Counted from the first letter of the stretch, positions 23,269-36,641 are shown. The stretch: 64,000 bases of DNA from Lathyrus oleraceus (GCF_024323335.1 NC_066584.1:433995408-434059407); one strand, 5' to 3'. Numbers and translations: made by a program. Notes: generated from the sequence alone by a model not told the origin.

Positions 23269-24766
23269 TGTTAGATACCCAAAAGTGCTTATTTGAGCTA
23301 TCAAATATGGGTATCTTTCACTCCATTTCCTTGCTAAAGTGTTCGAAACCACCTTTGTTTTAGATGAAATGCAATACAATGATAAACGATCTTGGTACCT
23401 TTGATTTGTGTGTTATTGTGCAGGAAGTAGGCATGAAATAATAGAAAATGAAGACACAAGAAATTTGGCAAAGGGATCAAATAAAACAAGCATTCATCAG
23501 CTTGCTCGCTAGGCGAGGGCTGGGGCGAAGGACTCGCTAGGCGAGCGTCCAGCGAGAGCCCAACGAAAAGCTCCAGTATTTTACAGTGGCAAACATCACC
23601 ACACTCGCTAGGCGAGCTTCCAGCGAGGTGTGTGGCGAACACGTCCAGACTTGGTGAAAAGCGCAGCCAGCACTCACTCGCTAGGTGAGCTCCCAGCGAG
23701 CATTCCAGTAGCAAAACCTCTCAAGCTCGCTGGAGCGAAGGTTGAAGCGTGACCTTCGCTAGGCGAAGGTTTTGTTCACTCAGCGAACATGACAGTCTGG
23801 CAATGGTTGTTTCTCTGGGCGCAGGTGCCTCAGGTGCCTCATTTAGGGGCTCGCTAGGCGAGCCATTCTGCTCGCCTAGCGAGCATGACAGCTCAGTAGC
23901 AGCTTTATAAGTAGCAAGGGCTACTTTTTGGAGCCATACCTTACTTTCCATACTTTTGTACTTTTTTAGATATTTTCCAGCATTGCTCTAAGGATCTTTT
24001 GTGACCTAGAAACCATTTTTCTTCATCTCAAAACAATCTTTCACAAAAAGAAGGTGGATTCCCATCCAATCTCGATTATTCGACTCAGATGTTGATCAAC
24101 CTTCTTCCGAAACTTGTTGAACAAGCTACCATGAAAATGAGTAGCTAAGTCCTTCATTTTGTCAAGGTTAGATGTAGATGATCATTAGCTTTGTGTGTAA
24201 ATGTAAGGATCTTCATTTGTAAACTCTTTAATGGTGAATATATGGTGAAAACTTTGTTCTTATTGAAAACTCTTTGTGTTGGTTTATGATCGAGAGATGT
24301 TTACCAACTCTTAACCTAGGTTTTCATCCAATCTTGTTTGTTAGCTAGAGATAGTAATGAATGATTTTGTTCACCATAAGGTTGAACCAAAAAGTTGTCA
24401 TTTTGATAGATTGTGTTAGAGATAAACAATGGATCAAAATGGGAAAACTCACAATGTGTGTTAGAGATAAACACATTGGGAGGACTTTGTGAAATAGTTT
24501 ATCATCTAAAGGAGTTTATAATTTTTGTTGATCGAACATATACATGCAAAGTGATCGTCGAACCCTAACTTTGACAATATTTCTCAAATATTGAAACCAA
24601 AACTTTTACCGCATTTTATTACACTTTTATGCAAGATACCGTGACAAACACCAAACCCCATTGTTACCTTAAGCTAAGAATTAAAACAACTGTCGAAAGG
24701 CGGTGATATCTCACAATCCCTGTGGAGACGATAACAAAAACCCGACACTTAAAAGTACATTCAACA
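23269..24766 (+). mobile_element. Athila-lineage 5' LTR (LTR1)
   Basis: 1498 bp from TGTTAGATACCC to ACATTCAACA. It carries a cluster of small TCGC-NNN-GCGA hairpins at 23505-23884, a TATA-like TTATAAGTAG at about 23903 and the 9-bp duplication AGGTGCCTC at 23823-23840. The minus-strand open frames in this segment are by-products of the hairpin repeats. Confidence 0.94.
23505..23884 (+). repeat. Cluster of eight TCGC-NNN-GCGA hairpins
   Basis: CTCGC-TAG-GCGAG at 23505, 23533 and 23604; CTCGC-TAG-GTGAG at 23677; CCTTCGC-TAG-GCGAAGG at 23753; GTTCACTCAGCGAAC near 23773 (GTTCGC-TCA-GCGAAC in the other LTRs); GGCTCGC-TAG-GCGAGCC at 23848; GCTCGC-CTA-GCGAGC at 23870. Outer stem pairs change together. 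The same cluster is in all seven LTRs. Confidence 0.8.
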
Positions 24767-24769
24767 AAA

Positions 24770-24787
24770 TGGCGCCGTTGCCGGGGA
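24770..24787 (+). promoter_or_regulatory. Athila primer binding site (tRNA-Asp type)
   Basis: TGGCGCCGTTGCCGGGGA, three bases after the LTR. Its first 16 bases are the complement of the plant tRNA-Asp(GTC) 3' end (CCCGGCAACGGCGCCA), the primer commonly used by Athila elements. Confidence 0.88.
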
Positions 24788-24892
24788 TTGTGAATTGATA
24801 TTGCGAGCATCGCAATGGTTGCTTAATTTTTAGCTTTTGAATTTTTGACTTGTGCTTGTAATTTGTTTGGTTTAGTGTGGAGCTTACGTTTT

Positions 24893-26358
24893 ATGCGAGG
24901 GCAAATCCCTGTGGACGAACTTCTTTTTGATCCCGAGATCGAGAGAACCGCAAGGAGGCTTAATAGCAAAACGAGACGAAGGAGGCCACAGGCTAGACAA
25001 CGTCAAGAACAAGGAGAAAGTTCTTCTATCACACATCCACCACCGTTCATACCTACCATGGAACCACCACCACCGCCCATTTCCACTCCATGCATAAACA
25101 GTCCAAGAAACACTGCTCAGTTTGCCAACCACACGGGAAGGCAAGCTGAGATGAAAACGGGAACTCTCAATTTATTATATGGAAGTCCATTCACCGGAAT
25201 GGACCATGAAGATCCCTTTGCTTTTCTCACAAAATTTTATGAGATAGCATTGGCGGCCGGAGTGGATCAGGCTCAGGAGCTACCATTATTCAGAAGATTA
25301 TTTCCCCACGCTTTGCTCGGCAAAGAAAAAGATTGGTACTTAGATCAAACACCAGCCGTCATGACAGACTGGAACGTGTTAGAAGAGAAGTTCATCGAAA
25401 GATTCTTCTCCCATAACCGGTTCATGGAATCCAAGACGGCCATCTCAGTGTTTGCACAAGGAATCAATGAATCCTTAAATGAAGCGTGGGAAAGATTCAA
25501 ATCCATGCTTCGGAAATGTAAAGGGCATGGATTTGATGAATTGACTCAAATCCATATTTTCAAAAATGGACTTCAACCAAATTGCAAGACGTTGTTGGAT
25601 GCTACCTCGGGTGGCTCTTTATTGTCTAAAAGTGCCGAAGAAGCTATAAATATCATAAATCGAATGGCTCTAAATGATCTTCAGAGTCAAAGTCGAGGCA
25701 ACTCTTTGAAAAATCCGGGAGTGCTTGAACTTGGGACGAACAATGCCATCCTTGCCCAAAACAAACTCATCTCACAACAAGTGGAACTCTTAACGCAGCA
25801 AATAAAAGAGTTGAGAGAACCTTCTAAAGCTAAACAAATAGCTTGTTGTGAGCTTTGCAAAGGTGAGCATGACACCAGATTCTGTCCACCTCCGGGGTTC
25901 GAAGACGTAAACTACATGGCAAACCAAAGGGACTACCAACCGAGACAACAATAACAACAACCTTATCAACCACACCCTCAAAATCAACAACAACATTTCC
26001 AAGGGAACCAAGGGTTCCAACCTAGGAGTAACTATTACCATAACCAAGGTTATGGAGGTGGTTCTTCTAGTCGTCAAAACCCTCCCCAAAATCCTTATCA
26101 ACCTCAACAACCGTCGGCCGTAACTTCTAAGTTGGAAGAGACATTGACACAATTCATGCAAATGTCAATGGCTAACCAAAAGAGCAATGACGCGGCCATA
26201 AAAAATCTCGAGACTCAAGTTGGGCAATTTGCTAAGCAACTCGCGGAACAACAACCCGGTCCTTCCTTTTCGGAAAACACGCAAATAAATCCTAAGGAAC
26301 ATTGTAAAGCGATCATGACGAGAAGTGGGAGGGAGTTGATCAGTGAGAATAAAAAAGA
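24893..26358 (+). pseudogene. Athila gag, one stop then frameshift
   Basis: The frame starts at ATG 24893 (MRGQIPVDELLFDPEIERT). The capsid-type core (ETKTG-like start, then DWNVLEEKFIERFF and SLNEAWERFKSMLRKC) spans about 25140-25680. A CX2CX3HX4C knuckle (CELCKGEHDTRFC) is at 25849-25887. TAA at 25952-25954 interrupts a Gln run and is one C-to-T step from CAA. The same frame continues (PYQPHPQNQQQ, TRSGRELISENK) until an A6 run at 26351-26356, where the sequence shifts to the frame that carries protease and pol. Structural polyprotein, inactive as read. Confidence 0.88.
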
Positions 26359-27629
26359 GATGAGAAAGAAAATGAGGAGGAAATATTGGAGGAAAATATT
26401 GATGGTGAAGTGGGGGAGTGGAGTGAGGAGGAAGAAGTTGAAAAGAACGAAAAGAATGGTGAAGTTGAAAAGAAAAAAAGTGTGGAAATTGAGAAAAATA
26501 AAAGTGATGAAATAAGGGGGGAGGAAGTGAAAAAGCATAGATGGAGGAGTTCTAGAGTTGCAAAGGGAAAGGAGGTAGTGAGCACTACTCCAATCCAAAA
26601 CCTTCCTTATCCTCATGCCCCGTCCAAAAGGGAGAATGAACGGCATTACGCCCGGTTCATGGATATTTTTAAACAACTACAAATCAACATTCCGTTTGCC
26701 GAAGTCTTGGAGCAAATGCCCAAGTATGCCAAATTCATGAAGGACATACTTACAAAAAAGCGGAGGTATACGGAACCGGAGACCATCGTCCTAGATGCGA
26801 GCTGTAGTGCCATTATTCAAAGGACGCTTCCAAAAAAAGAGGTTGATCCGGGAAGAGTTACTTTGCCAGTTAAAATTGGTGATATCTATGTCGGGAAAGG
26901 ACTAATTGACTTGGGGTCAAGCATTAATCTTATACCTTTGTCTATTATAAAGAGGCTTGGCAACATTGAAATTAAGTCCATCCGAATGACGTTGCAATTG
27001 GCAGATAAGTCGACTACCCATCCTCATGGCGTAGCCCAAGATGTTTTGGTTAAAGTCGACAAATTCTTTTTCCCGGTCGATTTTATTGTTATTGATATGG
27101 AAGAAGATGATGATGCTCCGCTCATCTTGGGCCGACCGTTCATGAAAACCGCGCGAATGATGATAGACGTTGATGACGGTTTAATGAAGGTGAGAGTTCA
27201 AAATGAAGAAGTTACATTCGATCTATTCGAAGCAATGAAGCATTCAAAAGATAGAAATGATAGCTTTCGCATCGATGTGATCGAAGAGGCAATTTTGGAG
27301 GTTTCTAAGCATATTCATGAGATATCTCCTATGGAGTTAGCTCTTGACGACTCATTGGAAGTTTTCACAGTTGAAGAAGAGCAAGCTCTGGAGGAATGCT
27401 TAAGGGAACTTGATGGTTTAGACGAACTACAACCGTGGGAAGTTGAGGAGGAAGACTTGAAGAAGGAGGTTAATGACGAAAAAGCGCCTATTGAATTGAA
27501 AATATTACCTTCTACTTTGAAGTATGTATTCCTAGATGAGACCGAAGCAAAGCCGGTCATCATAAGCAACCTTTTGTCAAATGATGAAGAAGCCCGCTTG
27601 ATCAATGTGCTAAAAAAAATCAAGAAGCC
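26359..27629 (+). pseudogene. Athila protease region
   Basis: Open from just after the A6 run to 27654. An acidic linker (EEEEVEKNEKNGEVEKKKSV) is followed by PIQNLPYPHAPSKRENERHY and the aspartic protease with DLGSSINLIP (Asp codon 26908-26910; the usual form is DLGASINLMP) and the flap-distal LILGRPFMKTARM near 27122. The frame is lost again at an A8 run (27613-27620), where RT begins in another phase. No separate ATG; it is part of the gag-pol polyprotein. Confidence 0.88.
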
Positions 27630-29030
27630 ATGGGTTGGACTCTTTCCGATCTAAAAGGAATTAGCCCTTCCTATTGCATGCACAAGATCTTGATGGAAGA
27701 GGATTTTAAGCCGGTAGCTCAACCACAACGCCGCTTAAATCCTACCATGAAGGAGGTTGTAAGAAAAGAAGTTGTAAAGTTGTTGGATGCGGGAATGATT
27801 TACCCGATTTCGGATAGTCCATGGGTTAGTCCCGTGCATGTTGTTCCGAAGAAAGGTGGAATTACCGTGATCCGAAATGACAAGGATGAATTGATCCCTA
27901 CTAAAGTTGCAACGGGGTGGCGAATGTGTATTGATTATCGGCGGTTGAATACCGCAACTTGAAAAGATCATTTTCCACTCCCGTTCATGGATCAAATGCT
28001 CGAAAGACTCTCGGGGCAAAAATACTATTGTTTCTTGGATGGCTATTCCGGGTATAACCAAATTGAGGTTGACCCGGCCGATCATGAAAAGACGGCTTTC
28101 ACATGTCCGTTTGGAGTTTTCGCATACCGAAAAATGCCCTTTGGGTTGTGCAATGCACCGACGACTTTCCAAAGATGTGTGCAAGCCATTTTTGCCGACC
28201 TTATTGAGAAAACAATGGAAGTCTTCATGGATGACTTCTCGGTATTTGGTGGGTCCTTTAGTCTATGCTTGGCAAACTTGAAAATGGTGCTTGAAAGATG
28301 TGTGAAGACCAATCTTGTGCTTAATTGGGAGAAGTGTCACTTCATGGTGACCGAGGGGATAGTGCTTGGCCATAAAGTCTCTTCAAGAGGGCTTAAATTT
28401 GATCGTGCTAAGGTTGAAGTGATTGAAAAGTTACCTCCTCCGGTGAATGTGAAGGGAATCCGAAGCTTTTTGGGGCACGCCGGATTCTATCGGCGCTTTA
28501 TGAAAGACTTCTCAAAGGTGGCTAAGCCTTTGAGTAATTTGCTAGCTAAGGACCAGGTATTTCTCTTAACCGATGAATGTTTGCAAGCTTTTGAAACTTT
28601 GAAAGAAAAATTGGTTACCGCTCCAATTATAGTCGCTCCAAATTGGAATTTAAATTTTGAGCTAATGTGTGATGCAAGCGACTATGCAATCGGAGCGGTA
28701 CTTGGCCAAAGAAAAGAGAAATTTTTTCATGCGATACATTACGCAAGTAAAGTTCTTAATGAGGCTCAAATTAACTATGCCACAACTGAAAAAGAATTAC
28801 TTGCGATAGTGTATGCGCTTGAAAAGTTTAGATCTTATCTTATAGGGTCTAAAGTCGTAGTGTATACCGACCACGCGGCGATTAAATATTTGCTCACCAA
28901 ACCGGATTCGAAGCAAAGGCTCATCCGTTGGATACTCTTGTTGCAAGAATTTGATGTTGAAATCAAAGACAAGAAAGGATCGGAAAATTTGGTGGCGGAT
29001 CATTTATCCCGCTTAGTGAATGTGGAGGTT
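27630..29030 (+). pseudogene. Athila reverse transcriptase - RNase H, one stop
   Basis: The pol start GWTLSDLKGISPSYCMH is at 27633. RT fingers/palm include QRRLNPTMKEVV and WRMCIDYRRLN, then TGA at 27960-27962 (the codon before KDHFPLPF, normally Arg; CGA to TGA would do it). The frame is then open through [11 protein letters not shown], the catalytic FMDD at 28224-28235, [14 protein letters not shown] and the RNase H motifs [14 protein letters not shown] (28670), [18 protein letters not shown] and [10 protein letters not shown]. One substitution separates this segment from a full domain. Confidence 0.92.
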
Positions 29031-30383
29031 ACCCCGTCAGAGAAGGAAATCCGGGAAGAATTTCCTGATGAAAAACTGTTCAAAGTTCAAGTTAGGCCGT
29101 GGTTTACAGACTTTGCAAACCACAAGGCTAGTGGTTTTGTGCCTCCCGACCTAACTTCGAACCAAAAAAGGAAGTTTCTTTCGGATGCCAAGTATTACGT
29201 ATGGGATGACCCGTACTTGTTTAAGTTGGGTAGTGATAACCTTTTAAGGAGATGCGTTACTGGCGATGAAGCGCAGAGCATCCTTTGGCATTGTCACAAC
29301 TCGCCTTACGGCGGACACTATAATGGGGTGAGAACGGCCACTAAAATCCTTCAGTCAGGATTTTATTGGCCCACTATTTTCAAAGACGCACATACCCATG
29401 CGCAAAGTTGTGATAGTTGCCAGAGAAGCGGTGGGATTGGTAAGAGAGACGAGATGCCTCTCCAAAACATCCAAGAGGTTGAAGTATTTGATTGTTGGGG
29501 CATTGATTTTGTAGGACCATTCCCACCCTCTTATGGTAACGAGTATATGCTTGTCGCAGTTGATTACATTTCTAAGTGGGTTGAGGCGATTGCCTCACCT
29601 CGGGCGGATGCGAAAACGGTGAGAATTTTTTTGAAGAAAAACATATTTTCCCGTTTCGGAACCCCCGAGTGTTGATAAGTGACGGAGGGTCACACTTTTG
29701 TAATGCACCGTTGGAAAGCATTTTAAAACATTACGGTGTATCACACAGAGTGGCAACTCCGTATCACCCACAGGCTAATGGGCAAGCTGAGGTCTCTAAT
29801 CGTGAGATTAAGAGAATCCTCGAAAAAACTGTCAAATTCGAAAAAAGAGTGGTCACAAAAATTGGATGAAGCGTTATGGGCATACCGTACCGCCTTTAAA
29901 GCTCCAATTGGCCTAACTCCTTTTCAATTGGTGTTTGGTAAAACTTGCCATTTGCCGGTCGAATTGGAGCACAAAGCCTTGTGGGCTCTGAAATTTTTAA
30001 ATTTTGAAAATGATTTGGCCGGTGAGAAAAGGAAGGTGCAACTGCTTGAGTTGGAAGAGATGCGCAATGCCGCATATCACTCAAGTTGGTTGTACAAAGA
30101 GAAGGTAAAAAAATACCATGACAAAAAGCTCCGAAAGAAAGAATTCGTGCCCGGACAGTTGGTCCTACTGTTCAATTCCAGGTTGAAGTTATTCCTCGGA
30201 AAGTTGAAATCAAAATGGTCCGGGCCATTTCGGGTCAAAGAAGTTAAGGAGTACGGGGCTATTGTCATTGAGGACCTGGAAAAGAAGGACAGTTGGACCG
30301 TTAATGGCCAACGTTTGAAGGTTTATCTTGGCGGTCATGTGGATCGCGAGAGCTGTGCTATTCCTTTGGATGCTCCTCTGTGA
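29031..30383 (+). pseudogene. Athila integrase, two frameshifts
   Basis: The zinc-binding part [13 protein letters not shown]...CDSCQR is at about 29290-29432 and the first catalytic Asp at WGIDFVGPF (29500). The frame breaks at a C5 run (29662-29666), resuming as LISDGGSHF with the second Asp. The Glu lies in [10 protein letters not shown] (29781). A second break near the A6 run at 29843 shifts to [20 protein letters not shown] and the C-terminal GPFRVKEVKEYGAIVIEDL. TGA at 30381. All catalytic residues are present in pieces. Confidence 0.9.
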
Positions 30384-31242
30384 GCATCACACCGTCGAGC
30401 TTAGTCGACGTTAAATAAGCGCTTGTTGGGAGGCACCCCAACATTGTAAGTATTTACAGTTTTTCTGTTCTGTTGTAGTGGGATTCCAATTGTTAAAACC
30501 TTGCTGAATGTACCAAGAATGCTGTTTTTGAAAAGCCAAATGCTGTCATGCTCGGTTGATGCTCGCTAGGCGAAGCAGTAGCGAGCAGATTCGCTAGCTG
30601 CTCGCTAGGCGAAGCAGCAGCGAGCGCTGCGTGACAGCACTAATTGAAATTCTCAGCAGGCCACTCATTTTGGGCCCAAACACAATTTTCTTCTTTTACA
30701 ACTCTGCTGAGGCAATCGCACGAACACTCACCACACTCTCTCATTTTTCATTTCTCCCACAAACACTCAAACCCTAAACTGAAGCATTGCAAACTTCACT
30801 GCACTTCAAATTCAATCAACCCATTTTGCTAAGGTTTGCCCTAATGCCATTTCTTTATGTTTGAACTTTGTGAATTTCTGATTTGCATGTCATTTAGGGT
30901 GAATTTGGGGGAATGGGGATTTTAGGTTTTGCATGTGGGAAATTTTAGGTTTTGCATGTGGGTTTGTAATTACATATAGCATAGAACGATTCTTTTCTTG
31001 ATAGATTGTTTTGTTCTGAAATTGACACCTTGAGAACGTGGGTTTTGGGAAAATTTCACTGTAAATTCTGCAGAACCCAAAAACCCGTAAGGTTCGCTAG
31101 CAACTCGCTAGGCGAACCTGGGCGCGAGCATTCGCTGCCACTTCGCTAGGCGAAGCAGCAGCGAGCATGACAGTACTTTGAATTCTGGTTTTGCTGTCTA
31201 ATCTGTTTTGTGTTTGTGTTGCTTCCTCTTTATGTTTTGCAG
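30384..31242 (+). other. ORF3 leader with hairpins and putative splice acceptor
   Basis: Non-coding. It carries four members of the TCGC/GCGA hairpin family: GCTCGCTA...TAGCGAGC (30561-30586), GCTCGCT...AGCGAGC (30600-30625), GGTTCGC...GCGAACC (31091-31118) and CTTCGC-TAG-GCGAAG (31141-31155). It ends with TATGTTTTGCAG directly before ATGG at 31243, a good plant 3' splice site. Confidence 0.7.
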
Positions 31243-32487
31243 ATGGAATCCAGATCCGGAGCTTCGAAGAAGAGAAAGGGAGGGAACACTTCCCGTCCCG
31301 TACCAATACAATTTGACACCGACAAATTTGTCGGGCCGAAGCAAGCCGTAAGATACGTTGCTTTGGAGAAGCGAAAAATTCTACCGGAAAAGAGATTCAT
31401 CATCAACCCTGAAGGCACGAACCGAACATTCGCCGGGTTGATTGACACCAAAAAGTGGGATCGGTTAATTTCCCCCCTGGAGCATTACGATATCGCAACG
31501 GTGCGTGAGTTCTATGCGAACGCACTTCCGGATGATGACGAGCCATTTACATGGACATCTAGAGTGTCCGGCCATCCTGTTGCGTTTGATCGGGATGCAA
31601 TTAACCACATCCTTGGTGAACCGCTCCAGCTGGGAGCCGAGGAGAGAGACACCTACCACACAGAATTAAGGCTTCACCGGGATACGGATGCAATTTCTGC
31701 TGCCCTGCTCTTGAGAGGGAAATCAGTTGAGCTGAACCCATCTGGGGTTCCCATGAGATACCATAGGGAGGACATGACTCCCTTGGCTCAACTGATCCTG
31801 CTGTTGGTTCTTACAAACATCAAACCTAAGTCCCACACTTCTACCGTGCCGATCCCAGTGGCACACTTGGTACACTGTATCCTCACTAACGTCCAGATCG
31901 ATGTGGCGAGGATTATTGCTTTGGAATTAAAGTTCGTGATTGAAAGCGGGCTGAAGGCGGGGGCACGAGTGAATTGTCACCTGGCTTTCCCTTGCCTAAT
32001 CATGAGTTTGTGCATGCAAGCGAGGGTGAGGCTACCCTCTAGGGGTCAAGTAAGGATCCCGCCACCCATTGATGACCGTTACGTGGCCAAGTATTGCAGG
32101 GCGAAGAATGTACGAGGTAGTTCAGCTGCTGAGGGTAACCGGGCTTCTGATGGTCCTGGTACTTCTACTCTCGGACCCGATCCTTACCAGCAGGCTGTCT
32201 GCAATTACAACTGGGACTGGATGGCGGCAACTCAGCGTGCCATGCTCGATATGCACGATTCTATGCAGCTGTTACAGCTGCAGGGACGTGACCCCACCGG
32301 TGATCACTCATTGATGACGCGTGAGCAATTTCTGCTTAACGCTAACTGGCCTGTGGACAGGCCTGTGTTTGGAGAGGGGGCGGGTGCTGGTGCGTCTTCT
32401 GGTGCTGCTGATGGAGATGATGATGATGATGAGGCTACCGGTTCTGAAGCCGGTAGTGATGAGGGTTATGAGTCCGTGGAGGGCTAA
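31243..32487 (+). CDS. Athila ORF3 (env-position protein), intact
   Basis: An open frame of 414 codons from ATG 31243 (MESRSGASKKRKGG), chosen because it follows a splice-acceptor-like TTTTGCAG; an in-frame TTG at 31210 is less likely. The protein has a basic N-terminus, a conserved globular region (about residues 40-280, with LISPLEHYDIATVREFYAN, GHPVAFDRDAINHILGEPL and PVAHLVHCILTNVQIDVARI) and an acidic tail (GDDDDDEATGSEAGSDEGYE). This matches the plant transposon protein found downstream of pol in legume Athila elements. I see no clear signal peptide or membrane anchor, so calling it an envelope protein is by position only. Unlike gag-pol it has no stop. Confidence 0.8.
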   Translation: MESRSGASKKRKGGNTSRPVPIQFDTDKFVGPKQAVRYVALEKRKILPEKRFIINPEGTNRTFAGLIDTKKWDRLISPLEHYDIATVREFYANALPDDDEPFTWTSRVSGHPVAFDRDAINHILGEPLQLGAEERDTYHTELRLHRDTDAISAALLLRGKSVELNPSGVPMRYHREDMTPLAQLILLLVLTNIKPKSHTSTVPIPVAHLVHCILTNVQIDVARIIALELKFVIESGLKAGARVNCHLAFPCLIMSLCMQARVRLPSRGQVRIPPPIDDRYVAKYCRAKNVRGSSAAEGNRASDGPGTSTLGPDPYQQAVCNYNWDWMAATQRAMLDMHDSMQLLQLQGRDPTGDHSLMTREQFLLNANWPVDRPVFGEGAGAGASSGAADGDDDDDEATGSEAGSDEGYESVEG

Positions 32488-34065
<1,578 letters not shown>

Positions 34066-35573
34066 TGTTAGGTACCCAAAAGTGCTTATTTGAGCTATCA
34101 AATATGGGTATCTTACACTCCATTTCCTTGCTAAAGTGTTCGAAACCACCTTTGTTTTAGATGAAATGCAATACAATGATAAACGATCTTGGTACCTTTG
34201 ATTTGTGTGTTATTGTGCAGGAAGTAGGCATGAAATAATAGAAAATGAAGACACAAGAAATTTGGCAAAGGGATCAAATAAAACAAGCATTCATCAGCTT
34301 GCTCGCTAGGCGAGGGCTGGGGCGAAGGACTCGCTAGGCGAGCGTCCAACGAGAGCCCAGCGAAAAGCTCCAGTATTTTACAGTGGCAAACATCACCACA
34401 CTCGTTAGGCGAGCTTTCAGCGAGGTGTGTGGCGAACACGTCCAGACTTGGTGAAAAGTGCAACCAGCACTCACTCGCTAGGCGAGCCTTTAGCGAGCTC
34501 CCAGCGAGCATTCCAGTAGCAAAACCTCTCAAGCTCGCTGGAGCGAAGGTTGAAGCGTGACCTTCGCTAGGCGAAGGTTTTGTTCGCTCAGCGAACATGA
34601 CAGTCTGGCAATGGTTGTTTCTCTGGGCGCAGGTGCCTCAGGTGCCTCATTTAGGGGCTCGCTAGGCAAGCCATTCTGATCGCCTAGCGAGCATGACAGC
34701 TCAGTAGCAGCTCTATAAGTAGCAAGGGCTACTTTTTGGAGCCATACCTTACTTTCCATACTTTTGTACTTTTTTAGATATTTTCCAGCATTGCTCTAAG
34801 GATCTTTTGTGACCTAGAAACCATTTTTCTTCATCTCAAAACAATCTTTCACAAAAAGAAGGTGGATTCCCATCCAATCTCGATTATTCGACTCGGATGT
34901 TGATCAACCTTCTTCCGAAACTTGTTGAACAAGCTACCATGAAAATGAGTAGCTAAGTCCTGCATTTTGTCAAGGTTAGATGTAGATGATCATTAGCTTT
35001 GTGTGTAAATGTAAGGATCTTCATTTGTAAACTCTTTAATGGTGAATATATGGTGAAAACTTTGTTCTTATTGAAAACTCTTTGTGTTGGTTTATGATCG
35101 AGAGATGTTTACCAACTCTTAACCTAGGTTTTCATCCAATCTTGTTTGTTAGCTAGAGATAGTAATGAATGATTTTGTTCACCATAAGGTTGAACCAAAA
35201 AGTTGTCATTTTGATAGATTGTGTTAGAGATAAACAATGGATCAAAATGGGAAACTCACAATGTGTGTTAGAGATAAACACATTGGGAGGACTTTGTGAA
35301 ATAGTTTATCATCTAAAGGAGTTTATAATTTTTGTTGATCGAACATATACATGCAAAGTGATCGTCGAACCCTAACTTTGACAATATTTCTCAAATATTC
35401 AAACCAAAACTTTTACCGCATTTTATTACACTTTTATGCAAGATACCGTGACAAACACCAAACCCCATTGTTACCTTAAGCTAATAATTAAAACAACTGT
35501 CGAAAGGCGGTGATATCTCACAATCCCTGTGGAGACGATAACAAAAACCCGACACTTAAAATTACATTCAACA
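34066..35573 (+). mobile_element. Athila LTR2 (end of the coding unit, start of the array)
   Basis: 1508 bp, TGTTAGGTACCC...ACATTCAACA. It keeps the 9-bp AGGTGCCTC duplication like LTR1 and LTR7, but near its end has CTAATAATT like LTR3-LTR6, so it looks mosaic. Confidence 0.93.
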
Positions 35574-35940
35574 AAATGGCAAGCTTTGTTGATTCATTTG
35601 ATTCATGCTTTGTCTTTTATTATTGTGAATATGTGGAAGCAATTAGAAATGATCAAGGCACTTGTTTTCTATCGAGCACAACCAGTTCTAAATACAACTT
35701 ACCTGTGAGCAGAGAGAGTATTCGTTAACCCCTTTGAGCTTAAACAGTTGAATCTTAGCTTGAAATAAAGCGAGATTTCAAAAATCTTTTTCTTGAAACC
35801 CGGAAAATTTTGATAATTGTTCTTTTGCCGTAAAAAGTCAAGAGCATTCACTTAGGGTGAGTAAGAAATAAGTTGGGGAGAACGAAAATGAGAATCGGTA
35901 AGTGCCACAACTCTTGAAAAACCGAGCAAGCATAAAAAAA

Positions 35941-35978
<38 letters not shown>

Positions 35979-36641
35979 GAAAAGAGAAACATCTGTTTAA
36001 AAATATGATGTGAAAGAAAAAAAAAATATATAGAGAAAATAAAAATGAATGCTTGCTTGGAAGAAAAATAGTGAAAAACAAAAATTGAGTTGTGAAATAA
36101 GAGTTGTGAAGGTTTCAAATGAGAAATAAATGGAATGAAGTTGAGATGTGTGAATAATGTACAATGAATGTCTCTTTTGCATCGGCAATTTCGTTTTCAA
36201 TGGCCTTAGAAATGACCCTTGTTTGTTAACCTAACCAAGCTTCAACCGAAAAGCCCTTAGTGATCTTCGTGCTTCCACATTACCATTTATAATTGTTAGA
36301 CATTGTATGAATTGAATTGATTTCTTCATTGTTTGTTAGAGAGTGAGATTATTCCCGCGGTTGCAAACGCGTAATTTCTTCAATCCTTATTCGAAGAGGA
36401 GAGATAGGGTGATTCATTCAAGATAATATTGTTGTAGATAGATACATATTTCGCATTGCTACTAAGTCTTAGTTCTTGTGTATTATTTTATTCGAACCGT
36501 TGGAAATTTGTATCTGCTGATTCGCTTGTGTTTGAGCCGTTTTATCCAACTTCGAAGAAACCTTTCTCTTAAAGCAAATCCTCTTGTCCTTCAAGAGGCA
36601 TACTTTGCTTGAGGACAAGCTAGAATCTAGTTGGGGAGAGT
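35574..36641 (+). mobile_element. Array spacer 1 (truncated internal region)
   Basis: 1068 bp. AAATGGC, the last bases before and the first four of the primer site, is fused directly to AAGCTTTGTTG, equivalent to 32937 of the coding unit. About 8.2 kb (rest of primer site, gag, pol, ORF3) is missing. A short open frame (72 codons) spans the fusion but is not a gene. Confidence 0.93.

Noticed and set aside
31243..32487. ORF3 as a true envelope glycoprotein
   Set aside because: No signal peptide, no convincing membrane anchor and no cysteine pattern. Only the position after pol suggests it.
34131..34598. 155-codon minus-strand frame repeated in LTR2, LTR3 and LTR5-LTR7 (truncated in LTR1 and LTR4)
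   Set aside because: It lies wholly inside the LTR and follows the hairpin repeats (SLKARLASECW, SPSEQADEC patterns). Its repetition only reflects LTR copying, and it has no codon-position bias that I can see.
35510..35728. 72-codon frame at each LTR-spacer fusion
   Set aside because: It is created by the deletion fusion itself and spans LTR and untranslated sequence; nothing suggests selection.
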